Part shown: piece by piece, positions 1 to 5,743 of the stretch
Numbering within the stretch: position 1 is the stretch's first letter
Layout: every line of letters begins with the position of its first letter
DNA from: Desulfonatronovibrio sp046496945
Lineage (GTDB): Bacteria; Desulfobacterota; Desulfovibrionia; Desulfovibrionales; Desulfonatronovibrionaceae
Assembly (NCBI GenBank): GCA_046496945.1
Contig: JAWOGL010000028.1
Coordinates: forward strand, 1-16,784
Reading direction: 5' to 3'
DNA: 16,784 bases
Program-made: the position numbers and the translations under genes
The notes under the pieces: model-generated
Told to the model about the DNA's origin: nothing
What the model saw: the letters and a program-made list of their open reading frames with translations, nothing else
Databases searched by the model: none

Positions 1-2
1 CC

Positions 3-68
3 GTTGCCCACAGTAAAAGACTGGACGTATTCAAGGAGCGCGACCCCTACTGCTTTTATGAAGGATGA
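3..68 (+). CDS. C-terminal end of an unidentified gene (5' end outside the window)
   Basis: An open frame enters from the left edge and ends at a TGA at 66-68, giving 21 visible residues that end in RDPYCFYEG. Composition and position suit the tail of a real protein: the AT-rich operon control region begins only after it. The stretch is too short to assign a family, and chance openness over 66 bases cannot be excluded. A short hairpin (CCCGG at 90-94 with CCGGG at 101-105) follows, but no T-run comes directly after it, so it is not a convincing terminator for this gene. Confidence 0.4.
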   Translation, partial: VAHSKRLDVFKERDPYCFYEG

Positions 69-161
69 TAACGCACAGAAAGCGCCTCACCCGGATCCGC
101 CCGGGAATCGAAGTAATATCGCGGCCGTATTAATTAAATTTCAAATTTTTGTTTTTTTTTG

Positions 162-191
162 TTGACAAGGCAGAAAAAATAAAATTATATC
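162..191 (+). promoter_or_regulatory. Predicted sigma-70-type promoter of the aromatic amino acid supraoperon
   Basis: A perfect -35 hexamer TTGACA lies at 162-167. Eighteen bases downstream is a -10-like TATATC at 186-191 (4 of 6 consensus positions), in a very AT-rich setting with a long T-run just upstream. The first purine at a suitable distance from the -10 is A199, which is also the first base of the leader peptide start codon. This is the best promoter candidate before the leader peptide and attenuator. The start site is inferred from spacing only. Confidence 0.6.
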
Positions 192-198
192 TTTTTCC

Positions 199-297
199 AT
201 GTTAAACAACACTCAAAACTTCAGCCACACTTATACCAATTTTTATTTTTGGTATTTCTATTTTATCAGGACCTGTGGTCTGGAGGGAGAGTTTTAG
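199..297 (+). CDS. Aromatic leader peptide (attenuator control peptide, 32 aa)
   Basis: This short open frame runs from ATG at 199-201 to TAG at 295-297. Codons 15-22 (241-264) read FYFWYFYF, eight aromatic residues in a row: four Phe, three Tyr and one Trp. Phe8, Tyr12 and Phe32 add to the load. In known trp, phe and his leader peptides, such a run makes the ribosome stall when the matching charged tRNA is scarce. Here the run mixes all three end products of the operon, so the peptide should sense all of them. It lies between the promoter and a strong terminator, and its last third overlaps the antiterminator strand at 272-281. No Shine-Dalgarno sequence precedes the ATG, and no other ATG, GTG or TTG lies in frame between the upstream stop at 163-165 and the aromatic run. 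Translation may therefore start on a leaderless transcript. Confidence 0.82.
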   Translation: MLNNTQNFSHTYTNFYFWYFYFIRTCGLEGEF

Positions 298-337
298 TCT
301 AGCACACTTTTAAACTTACAATCCAAAGGGCCGCAGG
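272..337 (+). promoter_or_regulatory. Antiterminator pairing of the aromatic attenuator
   Basis: CCTGTGGTCT (272-281), inside the leader peptide frame, can pair with GGGCCGCAGG (328-337) over 10 bp: seven Watson-Crick pairs and three G-U pairs. The second strand is the whole 5' arm of the terminator hairpin, so the two structures exclude each other. The first strand can also be held by upstream partners: GCCACA (224-229) with TGTGGT (274-279), or the local hairpin GGACC (269-273) with GGTCT (277-281). This gives the classic 1:2, 2:3 and 3:4 layout. A ribosome stalled on codons 15-22 would cover strand 1 and leave most of strand 2 free. A ribosome that reaches the stop at 295-297 would tend to mask strand 2. 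Pairings were found by eye, without energy calculation. Confidence 0.7.
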
Positions 338-360
338 CAAAAGCCGGCGGCCCTTTTTTT
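328..360 (+). terminator. Intrinsic terminator of the leader (attenuator)
   Basis: GGGCCGC (328-334) pairs perfectly with GCGGCCC (347-353). After an A/G mismatch, an inner GGC/GCC stem closes on an AAAA loop (339-342). Seven T residues (354-360) follow. This is a textbook intrinsic terminator, lying 58 bases upstream of the first structural gene and downstream of the operon promoter and leader peptide. That position makes sense only as a regulated attenuator, because a constitutive terminator there would silence the operon. Confidence 0.88.
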
Positions 361-418
361 ATGTCATAAATCCGGGTCGCCGGCAGCCTTTGGCCTCAAA
401 ACCAAGGAGGAAAAAGAG

Positions 419-1219
419 ATGCATCTGGGAAAAGCAATCAGGCTGGAAAGGATTTTCAACCGCAATACAGGCAGGACAATTATTGTTCCGCTTGATCACG
501 GAGTTACAGTAGGCCCTATCCACGGCCTGGTGGATTTAAGATCGACCATCAGGAAAATTGCCGAGGGCGGAGCTAATGCTGTTGTTATGCATAAGGGACT
601 GGCCAGATGCGGGCATAGAGGAGAGGGAAGCGATGTGGGTCTGATTATCCATTTGTCAGCCAGTACTTCTATTTCACCCTATCCCAACGCCAAGACACTG
701 GTGGCTTCTGTGGAAGACGGCATCAAGCTGGGAGCTGATGCAGTCTCAGTGCATGTCAATCTTGGAGATGAAACTGAAAGAGACATGCTGCGGGATATGG
801 GCGCGGTTGCTTCCAGGGCCAATGAATGGGGAATGCCCCTTCTGGCCATGGTTTATGCCAGAGGGCCCAAGGTAAAGGATGAATATGATGTAGATGTGGT
901 CAGTCATTGTGCCCGGGTCGGCGAAGAACTTGGAGCGGATGTGGTCAAGGTTCCTTATACCGGGGAAATGGACAGTTTTTCAAGGGTGGTGGAGGCCTGT
1001 TGCGTACCTGTTGTAATAGCCGGCGGACCCAAGCTGGATAACGGACGGGACCTTGTTCAGATGGTGCACGACGCGGTGGCGGCCGGAGGGTCGGGGCTGT
1101 CGGTTGGGCGCAATATCTTTCAGCACGACAATCCGTCTCTGCTTATTAAGATATTAAACGAGGTTGTGCATAACGATGTAGATATTGATGAGGCTATGGA
1201 AATGCTGGACAAGGGCTGA
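419..1219 (+). CDS. aroA': 2-amino-3,7-dideoxy-D-threo-hept-6-ulosonate (ADH) synthase
   Basis: This 266-residue protein belongs to the DhnA/class I aldolase family related to archaeal fructose-bisphosphate aldolase. Family members of the MJ0400 type join 6-deoxy-5-ketofructose 1-phosphate to L-aspartate semialdehyde, the first step of the DKFP route to 3-dehydroquinate. Visible motifs are PLDHG (Asp26, His27), Tyr146 in MVYARG, the probable Schiff-base Lys177 in VVKVPYTG, and phosphate-binding loops GGPK (202-205) and GLSVGRNIF (226-234). Tyr146 and Lys177 correspond to the catalytic pair of the archaeal enzyme. The start is fixed by AAGGAGG at 404-410, eight bases before the ATG. It is the first gene of the operon, next to the second DKFP enzyme, which supports ADH synthase over a plain FBP aldolase. 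A cytoplasmic enzyme is expected. Confidence 0.9.
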   Translation: MHLGKAIRLERIFNRNTGRTIIVPLDHGVTVGPIHGLVDLRSTIRKIAEGGANAVVMHKGLARCGHRGEGSDVGLIIHLSASTSISPYPNAKTLVASVEDGIKLGADAVSVHVNLGDETERDMLRDMGAVASRANEWGMPLLAMVYARGPKVKDEYDVDVVSHCARVGEELGADVVKVPYTGEMDSFSRVVEACCVPVVIAGGPKLDNGRDLVQMVHDAVAAGGSGLSVGRNIFQHDNPSLLIKILNEVVHNDVDIDEAMEMLDKG

Positions 1220-1298
1220 TTAACTCCCTTTGCCGGCATTTTTTTTTGGAAAAGCTGATAAATTAGGTGTTCCGTAAATAAATACAGGCCAATTAGAA

Positions 1299-2273
1299 AT
1301 GAAGAAAAAATTATATTTTAAAGCTGTGCCGTTTGATAAAAAAATACTCACTCTAGCCCTGGAGTCAGGTGTTGACGGAGTACTTGCCGAAAAAAAAGAT
1401 ATGGAAAAGATTTCAGTGCTGGGCAGAACAGAAGTTTATGATATTGAAGAGTTTAACTTTATAAGTATAAACCGCAAAAAAGACGAGGAGGCCGCAGTGG
1501 AGCTGGTCAGGTCCGGAAAAAAGGTGATTCTGGCCAGGGACTCGGAAATTATTCCTGTGGAAAATATCCTGGCCCAGGTTGATGACGTGGGTATGGAGGT
1601 TGATTCTCTTTCCGGACTGGAAACAGCCCTGGGGATTCTGGAAAAAGGTGTCAGCCACGTGGTGGTTGACCAGGGATGCGCGGGTGAGCTTAAACAGATG
1701 GTGAAAAAAGTAAAACAGGATCAGGGCAAGGTAGAACTGGTTCCCGGGAAAATATGCGAGATTGCGCCCATTGGTCTGGGGCACAGGGTATGTGTGGATA
1801 CCATTTCTCTGCTTCAGACCGGACAGGGAATGCTGGTGGGCAATTCCAGCGCGTTTACTTTTCTGGTTAATGCAGAAACAGAGTCAAATCCTTATGTGGC
1901 TGCCCGTCCTTTCCGCATAAACGCCGGGGCTGTTCATTCCTATGCCTGCCTCCCTCAGGACAGAACTACTTATCTTGAGGAACTTGCCCCGGGAGATGAA
2001 GTCCTGATTGCTTCCAGCAGCGGGGAGGGCGTGTCTGCGGTGGTCGGCAGGATAAAGACGGAGATCAGGCCCATGCTTCTTATCACTGCTGAATTTGAAG
2101 GAAAAAAAGGCAGTGTTATTCTCCAGAACGCCGAGACCATCAGGCTGGTCAATAAAGAGGGAAAGCCGGTCAGTGTGGTAAAGCTGAAAGTTGGTGACGA
2201 AGTCCTGTGCAGGCCGGATCAGGCCGGAAGACATTTTGGAATGCGCATTCAGGAAGAAATCAGGGAACAATAG
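1299..2273 (+). CDS. aroB': 3-dehydroquinate synthase II (archaeal type)
   Basis: This 324-residue protein matches the AroB' family (MJ1249 type), which is unrelated to bacterial AroB. It oxidatively deaminates and cyclises ADH to 3-dehydroquinate with NAD+. Supporting blocks are GHRVCVDT (161-168), GQGMLVGNSS from residue 175, and the very characteristic PFRINAGAVHSY (204-215). A C-terminal beta-rich part ends with GDEVLCRPDQAGRHFG. Length is near the lower end of what I recall for the family. The start ATG lies in an AT-rich 79-base gap and lacks a strong Shine-Dalgarno sequence, so it is less secure than its neighbours. Pairing with the ADH synthase upstream indicates that the organism enters the shikimate pathway without DAHP synthase or classical AroB at this locus. 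pheA starts one base after the stop codon. Confidence 0.92.
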   Translation: MKKKLYFKAVPFDKKILTLALESGVDGVLAEKKDMEKISVLGRTEVYDIEEFNFISINRKKDEEAAVELVRSGKKVILARDSEIIPVENILAQVDDVGMEVDSLSGLETALGILEKGVSHVVVDQGCAGELKQMVKKVKQDQGKVELVPGKICEIAPIGLGHRVCVDTISLLQTGQGMLVGNSSAFTFLVNAETESNPYVAARPFRINAGAVHSYACLPQDRTTYLEELAPGDEVLIASSSGEGVSAVVGRIKTEIRPMLLITAEFEGKKGSVILQNAETIRLVNKEGKPVSVVKLKVGDEVLCRPDQAGRHFGMRIQEEIREQ

Positions 2274-2274
2274 T

Positions 2275-3363
2275 ATGGATCAGGAAAAAAGTCTTAAAAC
2301 CATTCGGGAACAGATAAGCGCAATTGATGAAGACATGCTTGATCTTTTAAACAGACGGGCGGCCCTGAGCCTGAAGGTGGGAGAGATAAAATCCAGATTT
2401 CAGGACAGCGTTTTCAAACCTTTCCGGGAAAAAGAGGTCTTCAACGGCCTGGCCGGAAAGAATAAAGGCCCGCTTCCTGAAGAGCATCTCCGGGCTATTT
2501 ACCGAGAGATTTTTTCATCATCCAGAAGCCTGCAGCAAAAACAAAGGGTGGTTTATCTTGGTCCTGAAGGAACTTTTTCTTACTTTGCCGGGATCGAATA
2601 CCTGGGGCAAAGCGCTGATTTTTTTCCCAAAAACAGCCTGGAGGATGTGTTCAGGGCGGTGGATAACAGGGAGGCTGAACTTGGGATCATTCCTCTGGAG
2701 AATTCCCTGCAGGGAAGCGTGGGCCAGAGTCTGGATCTGTTTCTCAAATTCGAGGTTTTTATTCACGCGGAGGTTTTCTGTCGTATAAGTCATGCGCTGA
2801 TTACCCGGGAAAACAAACTGTCGGATATTACCAGGGTATATTCCCATCCCCAGGCTTTGCAGCAATGCTCGGTCTGGCTTAAAACCAATCTGCCCGGGGT
2901 AGCGATAATCCCGGATGAAAGCACTGCTTCAGCAGCACGAAGGGCTGCCGGGGAAAAAGGTGCAGCAGCTCTGGGGCATAAAAAGCTTGCCAGGATATTT
3001 CATTTAAATGTTTTTGAACAGGGTCTGGAGGATGTGCCTGATAACTGGACAAGATTTCTGATCATAAGCAGTTTTCCTCCTGAGGCCGGCAACAGGGAAA
3101 AAACTTCGCTTTTGTTCACGGTCACGGACAAACCCGGTTCGCTGGTCTCCGCCCTTAACGTATTGTCCGGCAAAGGAATAAACATGAAGAAGCTGGAATC
3201 CAGGCCCATGCGCGTGGAAAAATGGAGATATGTTTTTTTTGCTGATGTGGAATGTGATCTGACTGCTGAAGAGTATAAAGACGTATTGCAGGAGCTTGAG
3301 GAAAGCTGTCATTTTCTGCGCATTCTGGGCAGTTATCCACAAGGTCCGCAGATCGGAGCTTAG
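2275..3363 (+). CDS. pheA: Bifunctional chorismate mutase / prephenate dehydratase
   Basis: This 362-residue P-protein converts chorismate to prephenate and then to phenylpyruvate for Phe synthesis. Residues 1-90 are an AroQ chorismate mutase with Arg11, Arg28, Lys39 and Arg51 at the positions of the E. coli active-site residues. Prephenate dehydratase covers about 91-270, with GPEGT (96-100), the ENSLQGS block (142-148) and Thr-Arg-Phe at 259-261. A C-terminal ACT domain (about 276-355) holds ESRP (308-311), the motif tied to Phe feedback inhibition. I chose ATG 2275, one base after the preceding TAG, because CAGGGA lies just upstream and the protein then begins at the usual mutase N-terminus. 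A longer frame from GTG 2191 would overlap the previous gene by 83 bases. Feedback by Phe is inferred from the ACT domain. Confidence 0.95.
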   Translation: MDQEKSLKTIREQISAIDEDMLDLLNRRAALSLKVGEIKSRFQDSVFKPFREKEVFNGLAGKNKGPLPEEHLRAIYREIFSSSRSLQQKQRVVYLGPEGTFSYFAGIEYLGQSADFFPKNSLEDVFRAVDNREAELGIIPLENSLQGSVGQSLDLFLKFEVFIHAEVFCRISHALITRENKLSDITRVYSHPQALQQCSVWLKTNLPGVAIIPDESTASAARRAAGEKGAAALGHKKLARIFHLNVFEQGLEDVPDNWTRFLIISSFPPEAGNREKTSLLFTVTDKPGSLVSALNVLSGKGINMKKLESRPMRVEKWRYVFFADVECDLTAEEYKDVLQELEESCHFLRILGSYPQGPQIGA

Positions 3364-3513
3364 CAGACTGTTGAAAATCTCCCAATTGCTGCGTCGCTGC
3401 AAAAAGTTCAAACTCTTACGTATCCTAAATACGCTGCGACCTTGAACTTTTTTTGCTTCTTGCCCTTGGAATTTTTGAACAGTCTGCCGGGTAAGGACTT
3501 TTTCAACAGACTG
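3364..3513 (+). mobile_element. 150-bp MITE-like inverted-repeat element with TTAG target duplication
   Basis: The left end reads CAGACTGTTGAAAA (3364-3377). The right end, read as reverse complement, is CAGTCTGTTGAAAA (3500-3513), so 13 of 14 bases match. TTAG flanks both sides (3360-3363 and 3514-3517), as expected of a 4-bp target duplication. Inside is a nested palindrome: GCAAAAAGTTCAA (3399-3411) faces a copy at 3442-3455, with CGTAT/ATACG within it. An extra inward copy of the right terminus lies at 3470-3486. There is no transposase frame. Similar palindromes occur, from memory, between genes of other Deltaproteobacteria. Strand is arbitrary. Removing the element and one TTAG leaves a 10-base pheA-aroA gap like the other tight junctions of the operon. 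Confidence 0.72.
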
Positions 3514-3527
3514 TTAGGAAAAATAAT

Positions 3528-4862
3528 ATGAAAAATTCTGCAGAGCCAATAATCCTTAACGCGCCTTCGTCCAAGTCCATGTCCCACCGGGCTTTGATTG
3601 CTTCCGGGCTGGCCCGGGGAGAATCCAGACTAAGCAACGTGCTGCAAAGCGATGATCTGGTCCATACCCGCAAGTGTCTTGAAGCCCTGGGCGTGGAGTT
3701 TTCAGGATCAGGCCAGGATCTTAGGGTCAAAGGGATCAATGGGAAAATATCTGCTCCTGAAGACTGCAGGGTCAGCCTTGACGTGGGTGAGTCGGGCACG
3801 ACCTGCCGGCTCATAGCCGCGGTGGCTGCCGCCGGAAAAGGTGAGTTTGAAATATCAGGCCGGGGACGCATGCATCAAAGGCCCATCAAAAGTCTGGATA
3901 ACGCCCTGACTCCTCTGGGCATCAGATTTACTTACCAGGGAATTGACGGATGCCCTCCCCTGACCATTATTTCCAATGGCCTGCCCGGAGGGGAAATAAA
4001 TATTTCCCTTGACGAAAGCAGCCAGTATCTGTCCGGAATTCTTCTGGCATCATCCATGGCCGGAGACGTCCTGACCATAAATCTGACCGGAAAAAAGGTT
4101 GTTTCCTGGCCGTATGTCAGTCTTACTCTGCAGGTAATGGAACAGTTCGGACTGGTTCCACAGATTCAGGTTCTGGATAACAGCAGCTGGAAAGAAGTGC
4201 AGCCGTCCCAGGTCAAAAGAGCCCAGCCCGGGAAAGTCAGATTTATCGTCCATCCGGCTGTGTTCACCAGCAGGGACTATCAGGTGGAAGGAGATTTCAG
4301 CAATGCGTCATATCTTCTGGCTGCCGGGGCTATCGGCAAAAAACCGGTTTTGGTCCGAGGACTTGATCCCGGCTCCAGACAGGGTGACAAGGCCATTCTG
4401 GATATACTGGAAAGAATGGGAGCGGTCCTGCACAGATCGGAACGGGGTATTCTGGTGCAGGCAAGGGAATTGTCCGGAGTTGACCTGGATATGGGCATGT
4501 GTCCCGATCTGGTGCCTACCGTGGCTGTCCTGGCTTCTCTGGCCTCTGGAAAGACCCGGATCAGTAATGTGGCTCATCTTAAGATAAAGGAAAGTGACCG
4601 CCTGGGCGGAGTATATAATGAGATTTTAAAAACAGGCTGCAGATGCGAGCTTCTTGAAGACGGTCTGGTTATTGATCCGGCCGGGACTGCAGCAGGACAG
4701 AAAATTGAGTTTTCAACATACGATGACCATCGAATGGCCATGAGTCTTTCTTTGTATGAACTGGCCGGCATAAGGGTTGGCCTGGATAATCCGGAGTGCG
4801 TGAACAAGTCTTTTCCAGGTTTCTGGAAGGAATGGGAAAAAATCCGCAGGGCTTATGAATAA
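3528..4862 (+). CDS. aroA: 3-phosphoshikimate 1-carboxyvinyltransferase (EPSP synthase)
   Basis: This 444-residue enzyme joins shikimate 3-phosphate and PEP to form EPSP, the sixth step of the shikimate pathway. Active-site residues by comparison with E. coli AroA are Lys16-Ser17 and Arg21 in SSKSMSHR, Arg118 in MHQRP, Gln166 in SSQYLSG, Asp327 in CPDLVPT, Glu355 and Arg358 in KESDR, His401-Arg402 in DHRMAM, and Lys427 in NKSFPGF. The PEP-site loop is GESGTTCR (87-94); it keeps the Gly equivalent to E. coli Gly96 but has Glu where E. coli has Asn94. The ribosome binding site (TTAGGA, 3514-3519) is formed by the right copy of the TTAG duplication beside the inserted repeat. The gene overlaps tyrA by eight bases, which suggests translational coupling. 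Confidence 0.95.
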   Translation: MKNSAEPIILNAPSSKSMSHRALIASGLARGESRLSNVLQSDDLVHTRKCLEALGVEFSGSGQDLRVKGINGKISAPEDCRVSLDVGESGTTCRLIAAVAAAGKGEFEISGRGRMHQRPIKSLDNALTPLGIRFTYQGIDGCPPLTIISNGLPGGEINISLDESSQYLSGILLASSMAGDVLTINLTGKKVVSWPYVSLTLQVMEQFGLVPQIQVLDNSSWKEVQPSQVKRAQPGKVRFIVHPAVFTSRDYQVEGDFSNASYLLAAGAIGKKPVLVRGLDPGSRQGDKAILDILERMGAVLHRSERGILVQARELSGVDLDMGMCPDLVPTVAVLASLASGKTRISNVAHLKIKESDRLGGVYNEILKTGCRCELLEDGLVIDPAGTAAGQKIEFSTYDDHRMAMSLSLYELAGIRVGLDNPECVNKSFPGFWKEWEKIRRAYE

Positions 4863-5631
4863 TCAGGTAATTGATAATATAGCCATAGTCGGCGGACGCG
4901 GTCAGATGGGGCGGATGCTGGATAAGCGATTTGCGGATGCCGGCATAAAGGTCCTTTGTCTGGATCAGCCCCTGCCCGGCGATCTTAAAGACCTTCTTTT
5001 GCCGGTCCAGCTGGTTGTCCTGGCAGTGCCCATTTCCGTGTTCAGCCGGGTGGTGGACGCTGTAGCGCCCAGTATGCGTACCGGAACAATTCTGGCGGAT
5101 ATATGTTCGGTCAAAGTGTCGCCGCTTACGGCCATGGAAAAAGCCTGCCATGGTCCGGTTATGGGTACTCATCCTCTGTTCGGGCCGAATCCGGGTCCGG
5201 GTGACCGTATGAAAGTCGCTTTGTGTCCGGGAAACAAAATGGATTCATTGCAGGTTAAAATGGTGGAAGAACTTTTCAGCCGGGCAGGCATGCAGACTTT
5301 TGTTACAACCGCCCAGGAGCACGACGAAGCCATGGCCTGCATTCAGAGTCTGAATTTCGTGACCACGGTCTCCTATTTTGCCAGCTTGCCCCGGGACATT
5401 AATCTGGAAAAATTCGCTACTCCTTCTTTTATGCGCAGGGTAAATTCAGCCAGAAAGATGATCAATGAAGACGCAGATCTGTTTGCGTCCCTGGCAGAGG
5501 ACAATCCCTATACCGGACAGATGATCCGCCGTTTCAAATCCTTTCTAAACCTCAGTGCGGCAGGCGAGCTGGAGCTGCTGCAGGACAAGGCCCTGTGGTG
5601 GTGGCGTAATGAGCAGAATAAGGGGGGATAG
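4855..5631 (+). CDS. tyrA: Prephenate dehydrogenase, monofunctional
   Basis: This 258-residue protein oxidatively decarboxylates prephenate to 4-hydroxyphenylpyruvate for Tyr synthesis. An N-terminal Rossmann fold shows IAIVGGRGQMG (9-19), close to the corresponding loop of E. coli TyrA, and an acidic residue (Asp37) at the end of the second strand that favours NAD+ over NADP+. GTHPLFGP (104-111) carries the conserved catalytic His106. No chorismate mutase is fused, which fits the mutase being in PheA upstream, and no ACT domain is visible, so feedback by Tyr is not evident. The start overlaps the end of aroA by eight bases, with CAGGG just upstream. The last two Gly codons and stop contain a G6 run (5622-5627) that can pair with the terminator ahead of trpE. 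Confidence 0.9.
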   Translation: MNNQVIDNIAIVGGRGQMGRMLDKRFADAGIKVLCLDQPLPGDLKDLLLPVQLVVLAVPISVFSRVVDAVAPSMRTGTILADICSVKVSPLTAMEKACHGPVMGTHPLFGPNPGPGDRMKVALCPGNKMDSLQVKMVEELFSRAGMQTFVTTAQEHDEAMACIQSLNFVTTVSYFASLPRDINLEKFATPSFMRRVNSARKMINEDADLFASLAEDNPYTGQMIRRFKSFLNLSAAGELELLQDKALWWWRNEQNKGG

Positions 5632-5679
5632 TATCAGCTGAAAATAGTATTTAGCATGACTATAAAGCCGTATCTCCCC
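5622..5679 (+). promoter_or_regulatory. Possible antiterminator pairing between tyrA end and the trpE-proximal terminator
   Basis: GGGGGGATA (5622-5630), covering the last tyrA codons and most of its stop, can pair with TATCTCCCC (5671-5679) over 9 bp with a single G-U pair. The second strand contains the inner 5' arm of the terminator at 5664-5704, so both cannot form as simple hairpins. A ribosome ending translation of tyrA would sit on the first strand. This offers a way to couple tyrA translation to trp read-through, but it is seen by eye only and could be fortuitous. Confidence 0.35.
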
Positions 5680-5704
5680 ATAGTGGTAGATGCGGCTTTT
5701 TTTT
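5664..5704 (+). terminator. Intrinsic terminator between tyrA and trpE
   Basis: A 12-bp stem (5664-5675 with 5688-5699, one G-U pair) closes a 12-base loop. It is followed by a T-run that ends at 5704. It lies in the 112-base gap between tyrA and trpE, so it either ends transcription of the Phe/Tyr half partly or acts as a second attenuator for the trp half. No clear promoter for trpE is visible after it: only about 24 bases separate it from the trpE ribosome binding site. Read-through must therefore be substantial if trp is transcribed from the upstream promoter. Confidence 0.75.
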
Positions 5705-5743
5705 GGAACATAAACCTGAACTGGATAAAAAGGAGAAGAATTC

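Noticed and set aside
90..105. Hairpin CCCGG/CCGGG after the partial upstream gene as a terminator
   Set aside because: Short stem and no T-run within 30 bases; the long T-run near 150-160 is too far away.
1210..1247. Possible terminator after the ADH synthase gene (AAGGG/CCCTT hairpin and a nine-T run)
   Set aside because: The stem is only 5 bp around a 10-base loop, and the T-run begins eight bases after it. It is too weak to call and would cut the operon after its first gene.
2191..2274. An N-terminal extension of pheA starting at GTG 2191
   Set aside because: It would overlap the preceding gene by 83 bases and add 28 residues unlike a chorismate mutase N-terminus. ATG 2275 has a ribosome binding site and gives the expected start.
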